This document shows positions 44,401 through 55,619 of a stretch of 64,000 bases of DNA, one piece after another; positions within the stretch are counted from its first letter, which is position 1; every line of letters starts with the position of its first letter. The notes under the pieces are model-generated. The model made no database searches. It was not told the origin of the DNA and worked only from the letters and a program-made list of their open reading frames with translations. The position numbers and the translations under genes were made by a program. This DNA is from Sabethes cyaneus (lineage: Eukaryota > Arthropoda > Insecta > Diptera > Culicidae): contig NC_071354.1 of the NCBI RefSeq assembly GCF_943734655.1, positions 42,943,744 through 43,007,743 of the forward strand, given 5' to 3'.

Positions 44401-45975
44401 TGATTGGAACATATCTCGCTCCAGCTACCAGCCTGCCACTTCCTCAATAAGTGATAAGTAAGCTTGAAGCGTATGGCAAAATAATAAAACGGGGCATACC
44501 ACAATAGTTCAAAATAATGGACGCAGTGGTAAGAGTACCCAACGAAGGACTTTGTTCCGAAAAATTGTAGATTAGAACTATTTCTACAAATGTCCCATAC
44601 ATAATATTGTCATGTTTGGCTCGGCTGAGACGGTACTGTCAAATGAATTAAAATTGAGTCAAAGTGATTGAACCATCCCTAGTCGAGATCTTCAAGGACT
44701 TTCCGCACTTCTTCTGTAGAAAACGGCAGTAGTGGTACACTAATATTACGAAGCTCGAAGCGGAATTCGAATTTGGCAACAAGTGCGTATCGCCTATGTT
44801 GCCAAAATCGAAACCGTGCCAAAAACGAGACCCTTTTGTAATTTTTTCATATTATCCATATTTTTCATATTAATGAATGTAAATGCGTTAGAAATTGACT
44901 AAATAGTATTAATCAACGATTGCAACCATTTTATGTTCCAAAAGTCCGCCAAGAGCTATCCGTCCGGTGCGAGTAAGTTTTTGGGAACCAGCGGTAAGAC
45001 GTAGTACTACGGCAATGAAAATATTATTGTTCGAAACATTCTATAACCGCAAATTTTTTTTTCATGAACACACTGAGGGCATCATTTTTACATCATTTAA
45101 AGCATGTATGCGGAAACTGAATGATATTTAAGCATATTTTTGGCTGTAAAATAGTTTGTGTGGCCAAAAATGGATACTTTTGTTGCCAAACTTGGGCCAT
45201 GCCAAAATCGAACCATGCCAAATTCGAAGTCCCATTATAGTTATTATATGTTGCGGTAAGAGGGGCTTCATACTCTTCCTCATGATCTCAAAGTTTGGCT
45301 CTATCAAATTCACCTTTGGTAAAGAAATATTGATTGCGCATTTTACGAAGACTTCGAAGCTGAGGAGTCTACCATGGTTGCTTGAAGCTAGAAACCAAGA
45401 CTTGTCTTTTTTTAGGTACATGTCGAGGGATAACACCTAATAAGAGTGAATCGTAGAGGGCAACTAGCATCTGGTTAACTGAGTCAGTATTAGAGAATGG
45501 TGTTCAACATACCATAGTCACATGTAGAATAGTAAAGTATGATGTGTTCAACTTGGTCGTCAGATATTGACGCATCCATCTCGTCAAGTAGCAAAATGGA
45601 TGGTACGTGGTGATAGTCGACAGGCAACAGTGGAGTGGACGGTGCAACTATATCAAGCATTATTGTTGGTGTCATATATCTGAGAATAGAAATAATAGCA
45701 TAGAAAGCTCTGAGGTAGCAAATTGATATATTTTTAGATATAACTGAGTGTAAAGTGCAAAATTAAAGAAAACTTGTAATTTTGTGGTACGTTCCTATTG
45801 TACCGGGACGATGAATCTAACCATACTGTATAGGTTAAGCCGACTTGAGCCGAGCTGTTGTAAAACTTTTTATCCCAAACAGATTGAAACAGGTCATCAA
45901 AAATGTAGATGGTCCCGCAAGGTAGTAGTTCAGTGAGAAAAGATATTTGTTTCAACTGATAGCTAACTGTCCGAG
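44401..45975. other. unassigned DNA with GCCAAAATCGAA motifs
   Basis: CGAATTTGGCAAC at about 44767 and GCCAAATTCGAAG at about 45219 are in inverse orientation, and GCCAAAATCGAA(A/C)C occurs inward of both ends. These could be the termini of a MITE of roughly 470 bp, but the edges are unclear. The opposed frames 45128-45436 (-) and 45156-45440 (+) have no domain. Confidence 0.4.
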
Positions 45976-46012
45976 CAGGGGCGGACTGGGAGCCAAAGGG
46001 CCCACCGGGCCT
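45976..46012 (+). mobile_element. possible hAT terminus (CAGGGGCGGACTGG)
   Basis: CAGGGGCGGACTGG followed by GGGCCCACCGGGCC is a terminus style I recall from hAT elements. The matching right end was not found. A similar GGGGCCCACCGGGCC piece lies at about 51562, on the far side of the RTE/LINE nest. Confidence 0.4.
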
Positions 46013-46399
46013 TTGAGATTAAGGGCATGATAGTAAATTGACACAAAAAACGACATCTACTCAGAAGACATCAGCGTTACAAGGACAGTAAATCGAATGA
46101 ATATGGGCCCTATTTTGTAAGTCATGTCGTGCAACTCGACTCAACTCAGGCACTGTCGAGTGTCGAGTATCGGGAGAACGGGCAGCATAGCCGCTCGATA
46201 CTCGAAACAAAACAAACTCAGTCGTTATTAGGACCGAGTTACCAGCTTTTAGCGTGTGCGTCATATTAGCGGTTCACGGTACTTTAGTTTGGAGGCATTT
46301 TTCTTCAGCCTAATTTTCGCTACTTTGAGTTTTAGTTTGTCGCAGCCACCACCACAGATGCTGTTCTATCAACCCCCCATTTCATTGGGAAAGCAGACA

Positions 46400-46690
46400 A
46401 ACTAACTAGATTTGCTGAAGATTGCGCCTGTGTGTTGCTCCTTTCATAACATCCTGTAGCGGCATGTTGAACAGCCCACATGAGGGACCATCACGTTGAT
46501 AAAATCCCCTGCGAGGTTAGAATGGCCGTGTTTTTACGGTCGATGGTATCATACGCAACTTTGAAATCAATGAAATAATTGTGCGTTGAACTCTGTATTC
46601 ATGGACTTTTTGGAGGATCTGCCGCAGCGTGAATATTTGATTTGATTTGCGTGATAAATGATAGGATGTCAATAGTTCAATATATATGAG
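46400..46690 (-). pseudogene. RTE-type LINE polymerase fragment, minus orientation
   Basis: The minus strand reads SNQIFTLRQILQKVHEYRVQ (compare TDQIFTIRQILQK at 6176), then a shift to an IDFK-like segment. After a deletion it reads RRGFYQRDGPSCGLFNMPLQ, which corresponds to RRGLRQGDGLSCMLFNIALE. The palm between the two, and everything after, is missing or unrecognisable. Confidence 0.65.
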
Positions 46691-46869
46691 TAGCTTACTG
46701 CGCCTACACGTCAGAACAGAACAGTTCATAGTGCAGGCGATTTCCGTGCCGAGTTAAAGCTATCCCTGGGATTAAGCTCTTGGATTCTCCTATAAGAATC
46801 CTGCTTCTATAAGCAAGGTATTCTGTGCGAATCCTCTGTAGAATTTCTTCACACGATTCCAATGTGCAT

Positions 46870-47915
46870 TCCTCAGAGACTCTGCGCGAATCTTTTTGGT
46901 TCGTCCTGGTAGAGCTGCGGAAAAAAGAACCCACCGTCTAAAAACGCCAGTACGAAGAGCACGTGCTCGCCAGTCCAGAGGAGAGGTTCGTCAGCAACGA
47001 CACACGGAGTTTCTACAAAACGGTCAGGTGCAAGAATTTTGCCATGCCTGTGACGTGCAAAGATAGTGCTGGCAACCTGCTTACTGACAAAACGACGGTA
47101 GCAACCAGGTGGAAGAGTATTCCCAGACGCTGTTGAATAGAGAAGTAAACACGATGATCTGCAGGTACAGGATAAGAATTTTGAGCGACGGCCAAACTGT
47201 GGAGTCATCAACACAGGAGAACAAAAGAGCACAGGAGGTCAAAAGAGCAATCAGTGAGCTGAAAAACGGTAAGGTTGTTGTAAAGGATGGTATCCTGGCT
47301 GAACTTCAAAAAACGGGGAGCGAGCAGCTGTACGAAACAATTCGCCACCTCATTGTCAGGAACAGAATATGGGAGGAAAATAAATATCGGAGGAGTGGTT
47401 GTTTGGCATCATTTCCCATAATTTTAAAAACGGACATCGACTTGAGAGTAAAAACTATCGAGGCATTACGTTGCTCAATTTTGCCTATAAGGTGCTCTCA
47501 CTATCTTGTGTTTTAGACTGAGTCCTAAGCTGTTGAGTCCTTAGTTAGCTGAGTTCTTCGTCGGCGAGTATCAAGCTGGTTTTCATGAGGGTCGCTTCAC
47601 GATGGATCGGATATTTACGCTACGTCTAGTAACTGACGAGTTCCGGGAGTACAACTTGCAGACTCATCATATTTTTATGGATTTCAAGGCGGCATACGAT
47701 TCAGTCAAACGAAATGAGCTGTGACAGTTAACGCTAGGACATGGTTTTCTCACAGAACTAGTTACGTTGATTCGTGTGACGTTGGACGCTGGAAAAATTA
47801 TGAGTCAGAATAGCAGATGAGACCTCACGTGCTTTTTGATTTTGCGGATGACGTCGATATCGCCGAAATCAAAAGTAAAGCAGCGAACGAAGCCTTTAGG
47901 TCATTTATTGATAAA
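46870..47915 (+). pseudogene. RTE-type LINE, linker to polymerase, interrupted
   Basis: Pieces in order are: TRSFYKTVRCKN and SAGNLLTDKTTVATRWK (region after the endonuclease); RAISELKNGKVVVKDGILAE and HLIVRNRIWEENKY; NYRGITLLNFAYKVLSL; YQAGFHEGRFTMDRIFTLRL; HHIFMDFKAAYDSVKRNEL (palm Asp); LVTLIRVTLDAGK; and FADDVDIAEIKSKAANEAF near 47840. Numerous stops and shifts separate them. Similarity stops close to where a minus-strand LINE begins (about 47925), and the C-terminal tail resumes at 51055, so the relic was split by that insertion. Confidence 0.8.
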
Positions 47916-47924
47916 TTGGGACTT

Positions 47925-50900
47925 TTTTTTTGTGCGCCCGCCACTCACCCCCACTCCAGGGGGCTCTAAGTATTGTGATCCCCCTGGTAGTGGTCGCAAC
48001 TATTTATTATTTTATTTACAATATTTATTACAATTTCATTAAACTTCCTACACTAAGTTATTTTCTAAATTTACTGGGTAATCTAACTAACTTGGCTGAT
48101 TTGCACCCCCAGTGAGATTTAGATCTCTTTGAAGGGAGTGCTCGTATGTTTAGCGTTCAAAATATTGGATCCATTTACCGCAGGAATTGTGGAAGTTTGA
48201 GTCGCATTAATCGTAACACCGAGTCTTTAAATTTCTTCAAGTTTCTCTCGTCTTTCATGGTGGCTGGGAGTCCATTATATTGCTTTTTACCGTGGTATGA
48301 AAACGCTCTTTTCCCGAATTCGGTATTTACTCTTGATATTGACAGATTAGTCTGAGTTCTAGTGAAGTGACTATGTGAAGCCCGTTCAAACTGTCGATTA
48401 TGATGCGTTGATGGATTCCACAGGATATCATGCATTTGTATCAGTATTTGTTTTTCACGAAGTGCTGCTATTGGCAAGACAGATCTGGCTGTTTCGTTAA
48501 ACAAATCGAGCGTCGAATACAAACGTGGTTTCCGATATACTGCCTTCAGACAGCGATTTTGAAGGGTTTGCAAACACTTAATTTTATACTTGCTGGCCGC
48601 CCCCCAGATTGAAACCATGTATTGGAGTTTTGACTGCACAAAAGCGTGGTATATGTTCAACGATTGTTTCGTTGGCAGGTAGCTAGAAACTTTGTACAGT
48701 AAACCGCAAGTTGAACTAATTTCAGACTGTAGTTTAGCTATGTGGCTGTACCAAGTGAGTTTTGTATCAAACGTTAAGCCAAGATGCTTAAAGGTATCAA
48801 CTTGTTGAACCGTTTCAAGGTTAACGATTAAAGCAGGGTTGGTAGGTCGTCGAGCGGAATTGAATATCATGTACTTCGTTTTGGATATATTAAGTGACAA
48901 CAAATTTTCGCCGAAATATATCTGCAGTTTCTCCATGTCATTCCTCATTTGTTGAATGATTTGATTCGAGTCGGCAGATGCATATGACAGGGACGTATCG
49001 TCAGCAAAGAGACGTGGTATTCCATATAGTCCAATTTTAGGAAGGTCGTTGATATAGATCAAGAAGAGGAGGGGCCCCAAGTTACTGCCTTGGGGCACTC
49101 CAACGGCGGTATTTAGACTATTACTACAGGAATCGTTTACGACTACGAATTGTGTTCTTGATGAGAGATAGCTACTTATCAAGTCGTTTGCTGGACCCCG
49201 AATACCATAGTACTCAAGCTTGCGTAACAGAATTTTGTGGTCAATCGTGTCGAATGCCTTTTTCAAATCCAGGAAAAGTACGCCCAAGGCTTGTTGCGAA
49301 TCTAATGCTTTGTAAATATCGTCAACTAATTCACTGGCTGCAGTCAAGGTGCTGGACCCGGAGCGGAAACCATACTGATGACTATATAAAACACCATGAA
49401 TTTTGAAAAATTCGTTCATTCTGTTCACCAAAAGTTTCTCGAGTATTTTACTTAACATAGACAAAATAGATATTGGTCTATAATTGCTGACCTGCGTTGC
49501 ATCACCTCCGTTGTACAAGGGAATTACTTTCGCAATTTTAAGAAAATCCGGAAAAATACCTGTGGCTATCGACTGATTAAAGACATCTCGCAACAATGCA
49601 GAAAAGGTTTTGTGATGCAGCTTGATAAAGGACGCTGGAATTTCATCCGGACCGCAGCTTTTGTTGGTGGCAAGTTCCTTTATCAAAACGACGATTTCTT
49701 GCTCAGAAGCAGGCCGTAAAAAAATAGAATTATTTAATGGAGACAGACTGGCAAATTTGTTGATATCGCGAGAACTGTTTATTGTCGAGGCTAACTGGGG
49801 TCCAACCGTACAAAAATGCTCATTGAAAGCGTTTGCAACAGTAACGCCATGTGTGACTACATCATGTCCAATCTGTAGTTTTATCATCTCTTTACTTCCT
49901 TCCTGGTAACCCATAACTTTTTTTAGATTCCTCCACATACTCGTTTGGTTTGCAGTGGAAAAAAGTTTGGAGTAGTAGCTTTTCTTCGCGAATTTCTTAG
50001 CTTGCTGCACTTTTTTGGAAATATGCAACCAGAGCTCTTGTTGGTGGGCGTCTGTTGGATTTTTTCTGTAATTCCGTGATACATTTTCTTTTATTCGAAT
50101 CAATTTCCAGACGTCAAAAGTCATCCAAGGACAATAACCTTTAATTTTGGCTTGGACTGTTACTTTCCTTGAAAATTTTTCCTTCAACTGCTGGTACATA
50201 CTCATAACGTACTTTAATTTATTCACGGGTGTGCTCTGAGGCAGATCAGATAGGCCAGTAATAAACGCTTCATTTAGTTTGGCATTATCCACAATATTTT
50301 TTTCCAGCGCTCGCTTGGTTACGATTTTTTGCAATTTTAATGTCGACAAAATCAAACAATGGTCACTCTCATCTGAATGAATAGTCACATTCATTACAGT
50401 GGATTGCAAACTCTCAGAACACACAACATGGTCCAAAATGTTTCCACTGCTAGGTCTAGTCGGATACGAATTCGTCATAGCGAAGTTGTAACAACGTAAT
50501 TGGTTCGAATATTCTTGCACATTTTATTATCGTGTTGGTTGAATGGGATGTTTACATCACCAACAATTACACAATCATTACGCATATTTGACGACAAAAC
50601 TGGCTCAAATTTCTCTAAGAACCCAGAACAACTGAAAGACGGTGGTCGGTAAACTGCATGTATGTGGAACGCTGTTCCAACGACATCTAAGCGAACATGA
50701 ATGTGGTGTAGTCCCTGATCATGGGTATTCGATACTGTTTCAAAGAGAATCGGCTCTCTAATAAAGACTGCTAATCCTCCTCCTTGAGCTTCTGGTCTGC
50801 AGGAGAAAATACTTCGGTAACCTTACCATTAACACCGCCAAAACGAAGTACATGGCGTAGAAATCCAATTGGTGTTGGTGTCGAAGAGGAACTGAATATA

Positions 50901-51045
50901 TTTTGGTACGCTCGTGACATGTGACAACGATGTAAGTCGCAAAATAAAACGACTAATTGCAGCTGCGAATTGGCCTTTACGCAGGCATTACATTTTGTAG
51001 CTGAAGTCCCGTAGCTTGCAAATTCGCATAAAACTGACACTGACT
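47925..51045 (-). mobile_element. CR1/L2-group LINE, nearly complete ORF2, 5'-truncated
   Basis: The unit lies on the minus strand, with its 3' end at about 47925, where an A-run (AAAAAAAAA on the minus strand) follows GGGCGCAC. The 3' UTR from 48174 down to there is about 250 bp. The coding region occupies 48175 to about 50850. Upstream to 51045 another open piece (50771-51040, -) reads into LRFGGVNG and may be the start of the truncated endonuclease. It sits inside the RTE relic 46870-51260. Exact ends and target duplication were not determined. Confidence 0.8.
48175..50850 (-). pseudogene. CR1/L2-group LINE ORF2: endonuclease (partial) and reverse transcriptase
   Basis: The open 781-codon frame begins at codon GTG (50518-50520) and ends at 48175. 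Approximate positions: SDHCLI, the end of the endonuclease with its catalytic Asp-His (52-57); SCGPDEIP (288-295); NYRPIS (346-351); YGFRSGSST (383-391); LDLKKAFDTIDH with catalytic Asp (417-428); GVPQGSNLGPLLF (474-486); FADD (505-508); then a thumb and C-terminal domain to 781. Upstream, one base out of phase, the strand continues as CRPEAQGGGLAVFIREP, HIHAVYRPPSFSCSGF and VIVGDVNIPFNQHDN. So a single-base loss near 50519 split an otherwise intact protein. A second shift lies near 50825. RT motifs are all present. Confidence 0.88.
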
Positions 51046-51054
51046 GACAGTGTG

Positions 51055-51260
51055 GCAGTCTGCGCTGGGCTGGTCAGGTGTCTAGAATGCCCGACAAAAG
51101 AGTAGCCAAAATTGTTTTAAGCAGAGAATCAAGAAGAGGCCATAGACTTCGGAGTAGACATCGAACTGATAGATGTGGGCTATCGAGGATGATGCGCGTT
51201 CAGCTGGAGTTCGAGGGGTTTGAAGAAAGGTAGCCCAGGATTGAGTACTGGAGGACCATA
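51055..51260 (+). pseudogene. RTE-type LINE C-terminal tail, downstream half of split relic
   Basis: The frame reads LRWAGQVSRMPDKRVAKIVL, SRESRRGHRLRSRHRTDRCG and then MMRVQLEFEGF. It is the same tail as at 37950-38191 (-). It lies on the plus strand like 46870-47915 and directly abuts the CR1/L2-group LINE, so it is probably the remainder of that relic. Confidence 0.75.
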
Positions 51261-54200
51261 TTTCATTCGGCGCAGGATCGATAACGGACCGTCGCCACTG
51301 AAGTGAACTAAGTATGGAGCTTAAGCCTACAGTTCAATATTTATAAGTAGTCAAATAACTGCGGATGAAATACTAATTCTACTTTTAAATACTCAGAATT
51401 GAAGCTTGTAATATTTTCGGAGCTTGGACCCCAACAGCTCAACTTAAATGATTTCATGAATCATGGGGCCCCAGCAATCGAGCATTCGTGAGTCATAGAA
51501 AGAGTTTAACTAAAATAAAAATTTTGGAAAATCTCATTTTGAGTAACAACGAAATTTTTACTGGGGCCCACCGGGCCTGTATCTAAATATGCTTTGTTTA
51601 AATATTGTTTTCAAAAATAGGTGTTACCATTCTTTGCAAAAATATTGAGCAATATATTATTAAAAGAAAAATTTATGCGCTGCTGTCCGAATACTTTTTT
51701 GGCTGATTGTGGTTACAAATTAAATTGGTTGTTTCTCAAATATTTTTTTCCAAACCATTCCAACTAAACCATTCAATTCAGCCAATCTCCTTGAAGTTAT
51801 TCACTGGCGCCAGCGTGATCTTGATGTGTAATGAATGCTGATTTCGATGCCCAGACCATAAAGACCGGGCACGAAACTTACGCAAATGCAATCTCATCGT
51901 ATATGTGCTCCGTCGAACCCTCATTTAATTCTCACGTAGAAACAATTAGGCATTTTGTGCGACCATCGTCGAAACGATAACAAATAAATAAGGATAGAGA
52001 AAAACAAGCCCAACCAGTTTCTGCTCATTTATCACATCGCGAGCCCATTAAAACATTTGCCAGTCATTTTCACGCTCTGCTGCTTTGAAAATCTCCTCGG
52101 CTATCACTAGTCCATCAGCGTCGAGGAGCGACAAGCGAAAGATCTATATTCGGCAAGGGTTGGCTTTGGCAAACAAACAACAGAGGATAACGAAAAAAAA
52201 AATAAAATACGGCTCAAGCCACGGTGCACCATTAACTGAAGACAAAAATAAAACTGGATTCTCCTCAAATCAAAACAAAGATTACATAACTACAAGGCCA
52301 TTCCAGATGGTCCGTGAGTAGAAGAAAAAGCAGCGAATCGTGACCCCACGAAAACATAAGCCCACCAGCGAGCGAGCAAGCGGATCAGCCAGCACAACGC
52401 GCTCGGGAAACCGGTTCTCGCGAATGGATGGATGGCGATATGGCACTTACCAACAGGAGTGCCGCTGCTGGTCCGCGGGGCCGGAAGGGTAGGGGGGGGG
52501 GGAGATTAACAAACCCCTGGCCCCTTTTTGAACGGAGCTTCTTCGCGGAATGATGAATAGCGCGAGCAAAACAAAGGACTCGAGAAATCTTTTCACTATA
52601 GGCTGAGGAGAGCGTGTTTGAAAGGATCACTTTGGGAAAAAAAATATTCTAGGATGATGAAAAAAAAATCGGTGAATCCGCGCTCTGACGACGCAGCCGA
52701 AACGAGTAGTTGAGTGATTAAAAAGTGGCTTCTTTTGATTCGCGTGGTTCCACGCCGGAGAGATTCCGAAGGGACTTCAAAAATTGAAGTTTTCTTTTGA
52801 TTCACGCTTTCATTATCCTTGAAATTAACATTACAATAATTTCTCGCAATATATCACCGCGGGAAAGGCAGCTGGTTCGGGGGAAAAAAAGTAAGAGGGC
52901 GAATGCATTTCGTGTAAGAAGATGATGATGATGATGGTTACGATGATTATGAACCACGACCGGCAGCGGTTGGCGGTCGGTGCCGGGGGAAATTTCGCAG
53001 CAAAACTGGAAAATACACTTAAACTAACCTTTTCAATGCAGCGAAGCGAACACAAAGGGAAAGCACCACCGGGTCCGGAGGGCGCGAAGAAAGCGCGAAT
53101 TCTTCTCCAGCCCTGCTTCTATAAATGGGCGGACGGATTTGATTTGTACTTCTTTCGCCCAGCCTTGTAGTTTTTTTTTCTTCCTTCTTGTTACTGCCGC
53201 GGATCGACCCACGGCACCGGGAAGGGGATCGAGAAATTAATTGTTTAACTTTCTCATGCGAAGAACTTTGTTCGTCATTTAGTTTTAGCTTATGGTCACC
53301 CAGGCTGGACCGATTCCAAGCAACAGGAACAGCTCAGCTGGCTGGAATTGATAATAGATTAGATAAACTTTCCCTCGGCTTTTTTTGTTTTACGACCAAA
53401 GTCCCGGAGAATCTTTACGAGTGTTTAAATATTTATTGTCCTTCTGTTTGGTTTTGCTTGCGCCAATGCTTAGTCATTGGTTGTAATATTATGCCACACG
53501 ATGTTGTTAATATGATTGCGGCCTGAATTTGGTAATAAAAACTGGCAATTGGAGAAGAAATATGGTCTATTTTTATATCAATTAGCGATATTATTTGGTG
53601 AGGTTATGTCCCAATTTTTCATGCCTTGCAATATAAATGACGGCTCATTTTGATTCAATTGGTGTTAAGAATTTAATAGTGTTAATAAAATTTATACTAT
53701 TATAGGCTTTGCTAATAACATAGAAAGAAAGCGTATAAAGCTTTTTATGTTCATTTTCCTTTTCCTATGCTAGACCAAAAGCATAAAAATATGTATGAAA
53801 CCACAAAATCGAGTGCTCAGTTACATACACTATTCGACCCAGTTTGTAGAGTGGTTTTTTCGGTTTTGCAGTCAAATTGCTTATTAAAACGAATGTTTTT
53901 CTTCTACTTCCAGTTTATCGCATAGCTAGCGTTATGGTCCGATTTAAAAAAAATAATCAAATCAATTCTCAGTAATGTTTTAGTAAATCCAATCGTGACA
54001 AACAAATTATACCTAATATTGATTCTACACCATTCGCCAGAGCATATAAATAGGCACGAAAAATTATGCTAATAACATACAAACACTTACACAGGCGCGG
54101 CCACTAAAAGCAGCTATAAATTCCTCCGTAAATACCATCCCGCGGATAAAATTATGCTGTGCGGGACCGAGTGCCCTCTCGAAATCGTCGCGCACCAAAA

Positions 54201-55515
54201 TGCACGGTATTATACTCGTACAACACTCGACACATTTTGCTTGCCGCACGAAAAATTGAAACCACTCTTGTCGGTTTCCAAAATTGAGGAGCCGCCAAAT
54301 CCTTTTTTTTGTTGCTGCTGCTCGGGTTTAGCCAAGAGGAACCAAAAACGTGCTCAAGCCCAGTTCTTCTGTTCTCTTTTTTTTGTGTATGCCGACAGAA
54401 ACCCGAGAAGATAGCTCCCTGGGGATGTAAAAATATTACAACAAGCCACATTTAAATTGTCTTAAAAGCATTTCAAGAACGCCCGGTGTTGAAAGCATTG
54501 CGGTGCGGGTTTAAAATCGAAAAAGTCATGTTTGGGGACAAAACTGGTTCGTGCATAGCGGAGCTCGAGGCCCCGTCGGGGAAATGGACCTGAACGCAAA
54601 GACCACAGCAAATATTTGCAGTGCAATTCACTGTGCTTTGGTTCCTATGTGTGATTGTAGATGCGAAAGGGATTTTGTGGTTGGTTGTAGAAAAAAAAAT
54701 GTTCGGATTTTCCCCATTTCGTTCGGTTGGGGTGACATTTTAAAGAGCTGATATTTTTTTTACTTCTTTCATCGGGCAGTGGGAATGGATAATCTATCCG
54801 CGAGCTTATTGGGGAGAAGAAGAGTTGATGGAATAGAATGTTTATCTTTCAATTACCCTTCCACTTTCTGCTACGCAGTTAAGGTTTTAATAATTTAGAA
54901 TCTTCCGCTGGGTTATGGTTTAATTCCAATTGAAATTATTTAGAAAGCATAAAACACTAATGATCCTTTGAATCAATCGACAGACAGCCGCAACGAAAAA
55001 TGTATCCGTTCAAACTTTGCCTAAACCACTAATCATAACTAAACATTCGAAACGATAAACCAACATAATTCCTGCTACCCTTTTCTCGCAAAAGCTACAT
55101 CTGTCAGGGCCCACATTCTCGGTAAACAAATTAGCAACCCCTGTCACGAATCGTGGAATCATTTTGCCAAATTGCTTGACTTACTTATCACCGAACGTGC
55201 CACATCCGGTCGGGCGTACAATACCTTCCTAACACCATCCCTGCCTGACAGTACAGAGGCTCAGCTCAATTGCTTCGCTGCTACATTTTTCATTTTCATT
55301 TTTCGCGCCTTCTTCCCGGTTGAATTTCTTTTACATCTTTCCACATCGAAGCCGAGGGTTGCGGAAGTACGATTAAAGGATTGAATAATTAATGTGAATT
55401 ATGCTCCATACGAGCCGACTGTTGGTCGCACCGCCGCCGCGCTGGTAGACGCGACGATGTTTTCGATTCATTTAAAATTATGTAACACTAAAAATTAAAT
55501 TCTACTCACCCTACT
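51261..55515. other. intergenic or intronic DNA, no gene seen
   Basis: 51.8-53.4 kb and 54.0-55.5 kb are comparatively GC-balanced. They contain a G9-type run near 52491 and a (GAT)n/(ATG)n microsatellite at 52920-52937. Short frames (for example 53188-53526 + and 54152-54451 -) have no domain. No splice-consistent exon was identified. The stretch may be part of a large intron or flank a real gene. Confidence 0.5.
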
Positions 55516-55522
55516 AAAAAAA
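55516..55522 (-). terminator. Pol III T-run terminator of tRNA-Arg
   Basis: Seven T residues on the minus strand lie 13 bases after the tRNA 3' end, the normal stop signal for RNA polymerase III. Confidence 0.9.
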
Positions 55523-55535
55523 GATAGGAAGCACG

Positions 55536-55608
55536 CGATCCTGCCAGGAGTCGAACCTGGAATCTTCTGATCCGTAGTCAGACGCGTTATCCATTGCGCC
55601 ACAGGACC
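55536..55608 (-). tRNA. tRNA-Arg: tRNA-Arg (anticodon ACG)
   Basis: The 73-nt minus-strand segment folds as a standard cloverleaf without intron. The acceptor stem is GGTCCTG paired with CAGGATC, allowing a G-T pair, with discriminator G. The D-arm lies in GGCGCAATGGATAACGC, the anticodon stem is TCTGA/TCAGA with loop CTACGGA (anticodon ACG, read as ICG after editing), and the T-arm is CCAGG-TTCGACT-CCTGG. Box A (TGGCGCAATGG) and box B (GGTTCGACTCC) are intact. CCA is not encoded, as expected in animals. The sequence agrees with insect tRNA-Arg(ACG) as I remember it. It is the only well-supported functional host gene in the window. Confidence 0.97.
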
Positions 55609-55619
55609 TTCGTGCCTAC

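Noticed and set aside
45128..45440. Opposed 102- and 94-codon frames
   Set aside because: They overlap almost fully on opposite strands, neither has a domain, and the region holds repeat motifs.
45976..51590. A single hAT element spanning from CAGGGGCGGACTGG to the GGCCCACCGGGCC piece near 51562
   Set aside because: The second piece is in the same, not inverted, orientation and no right terminus was found.
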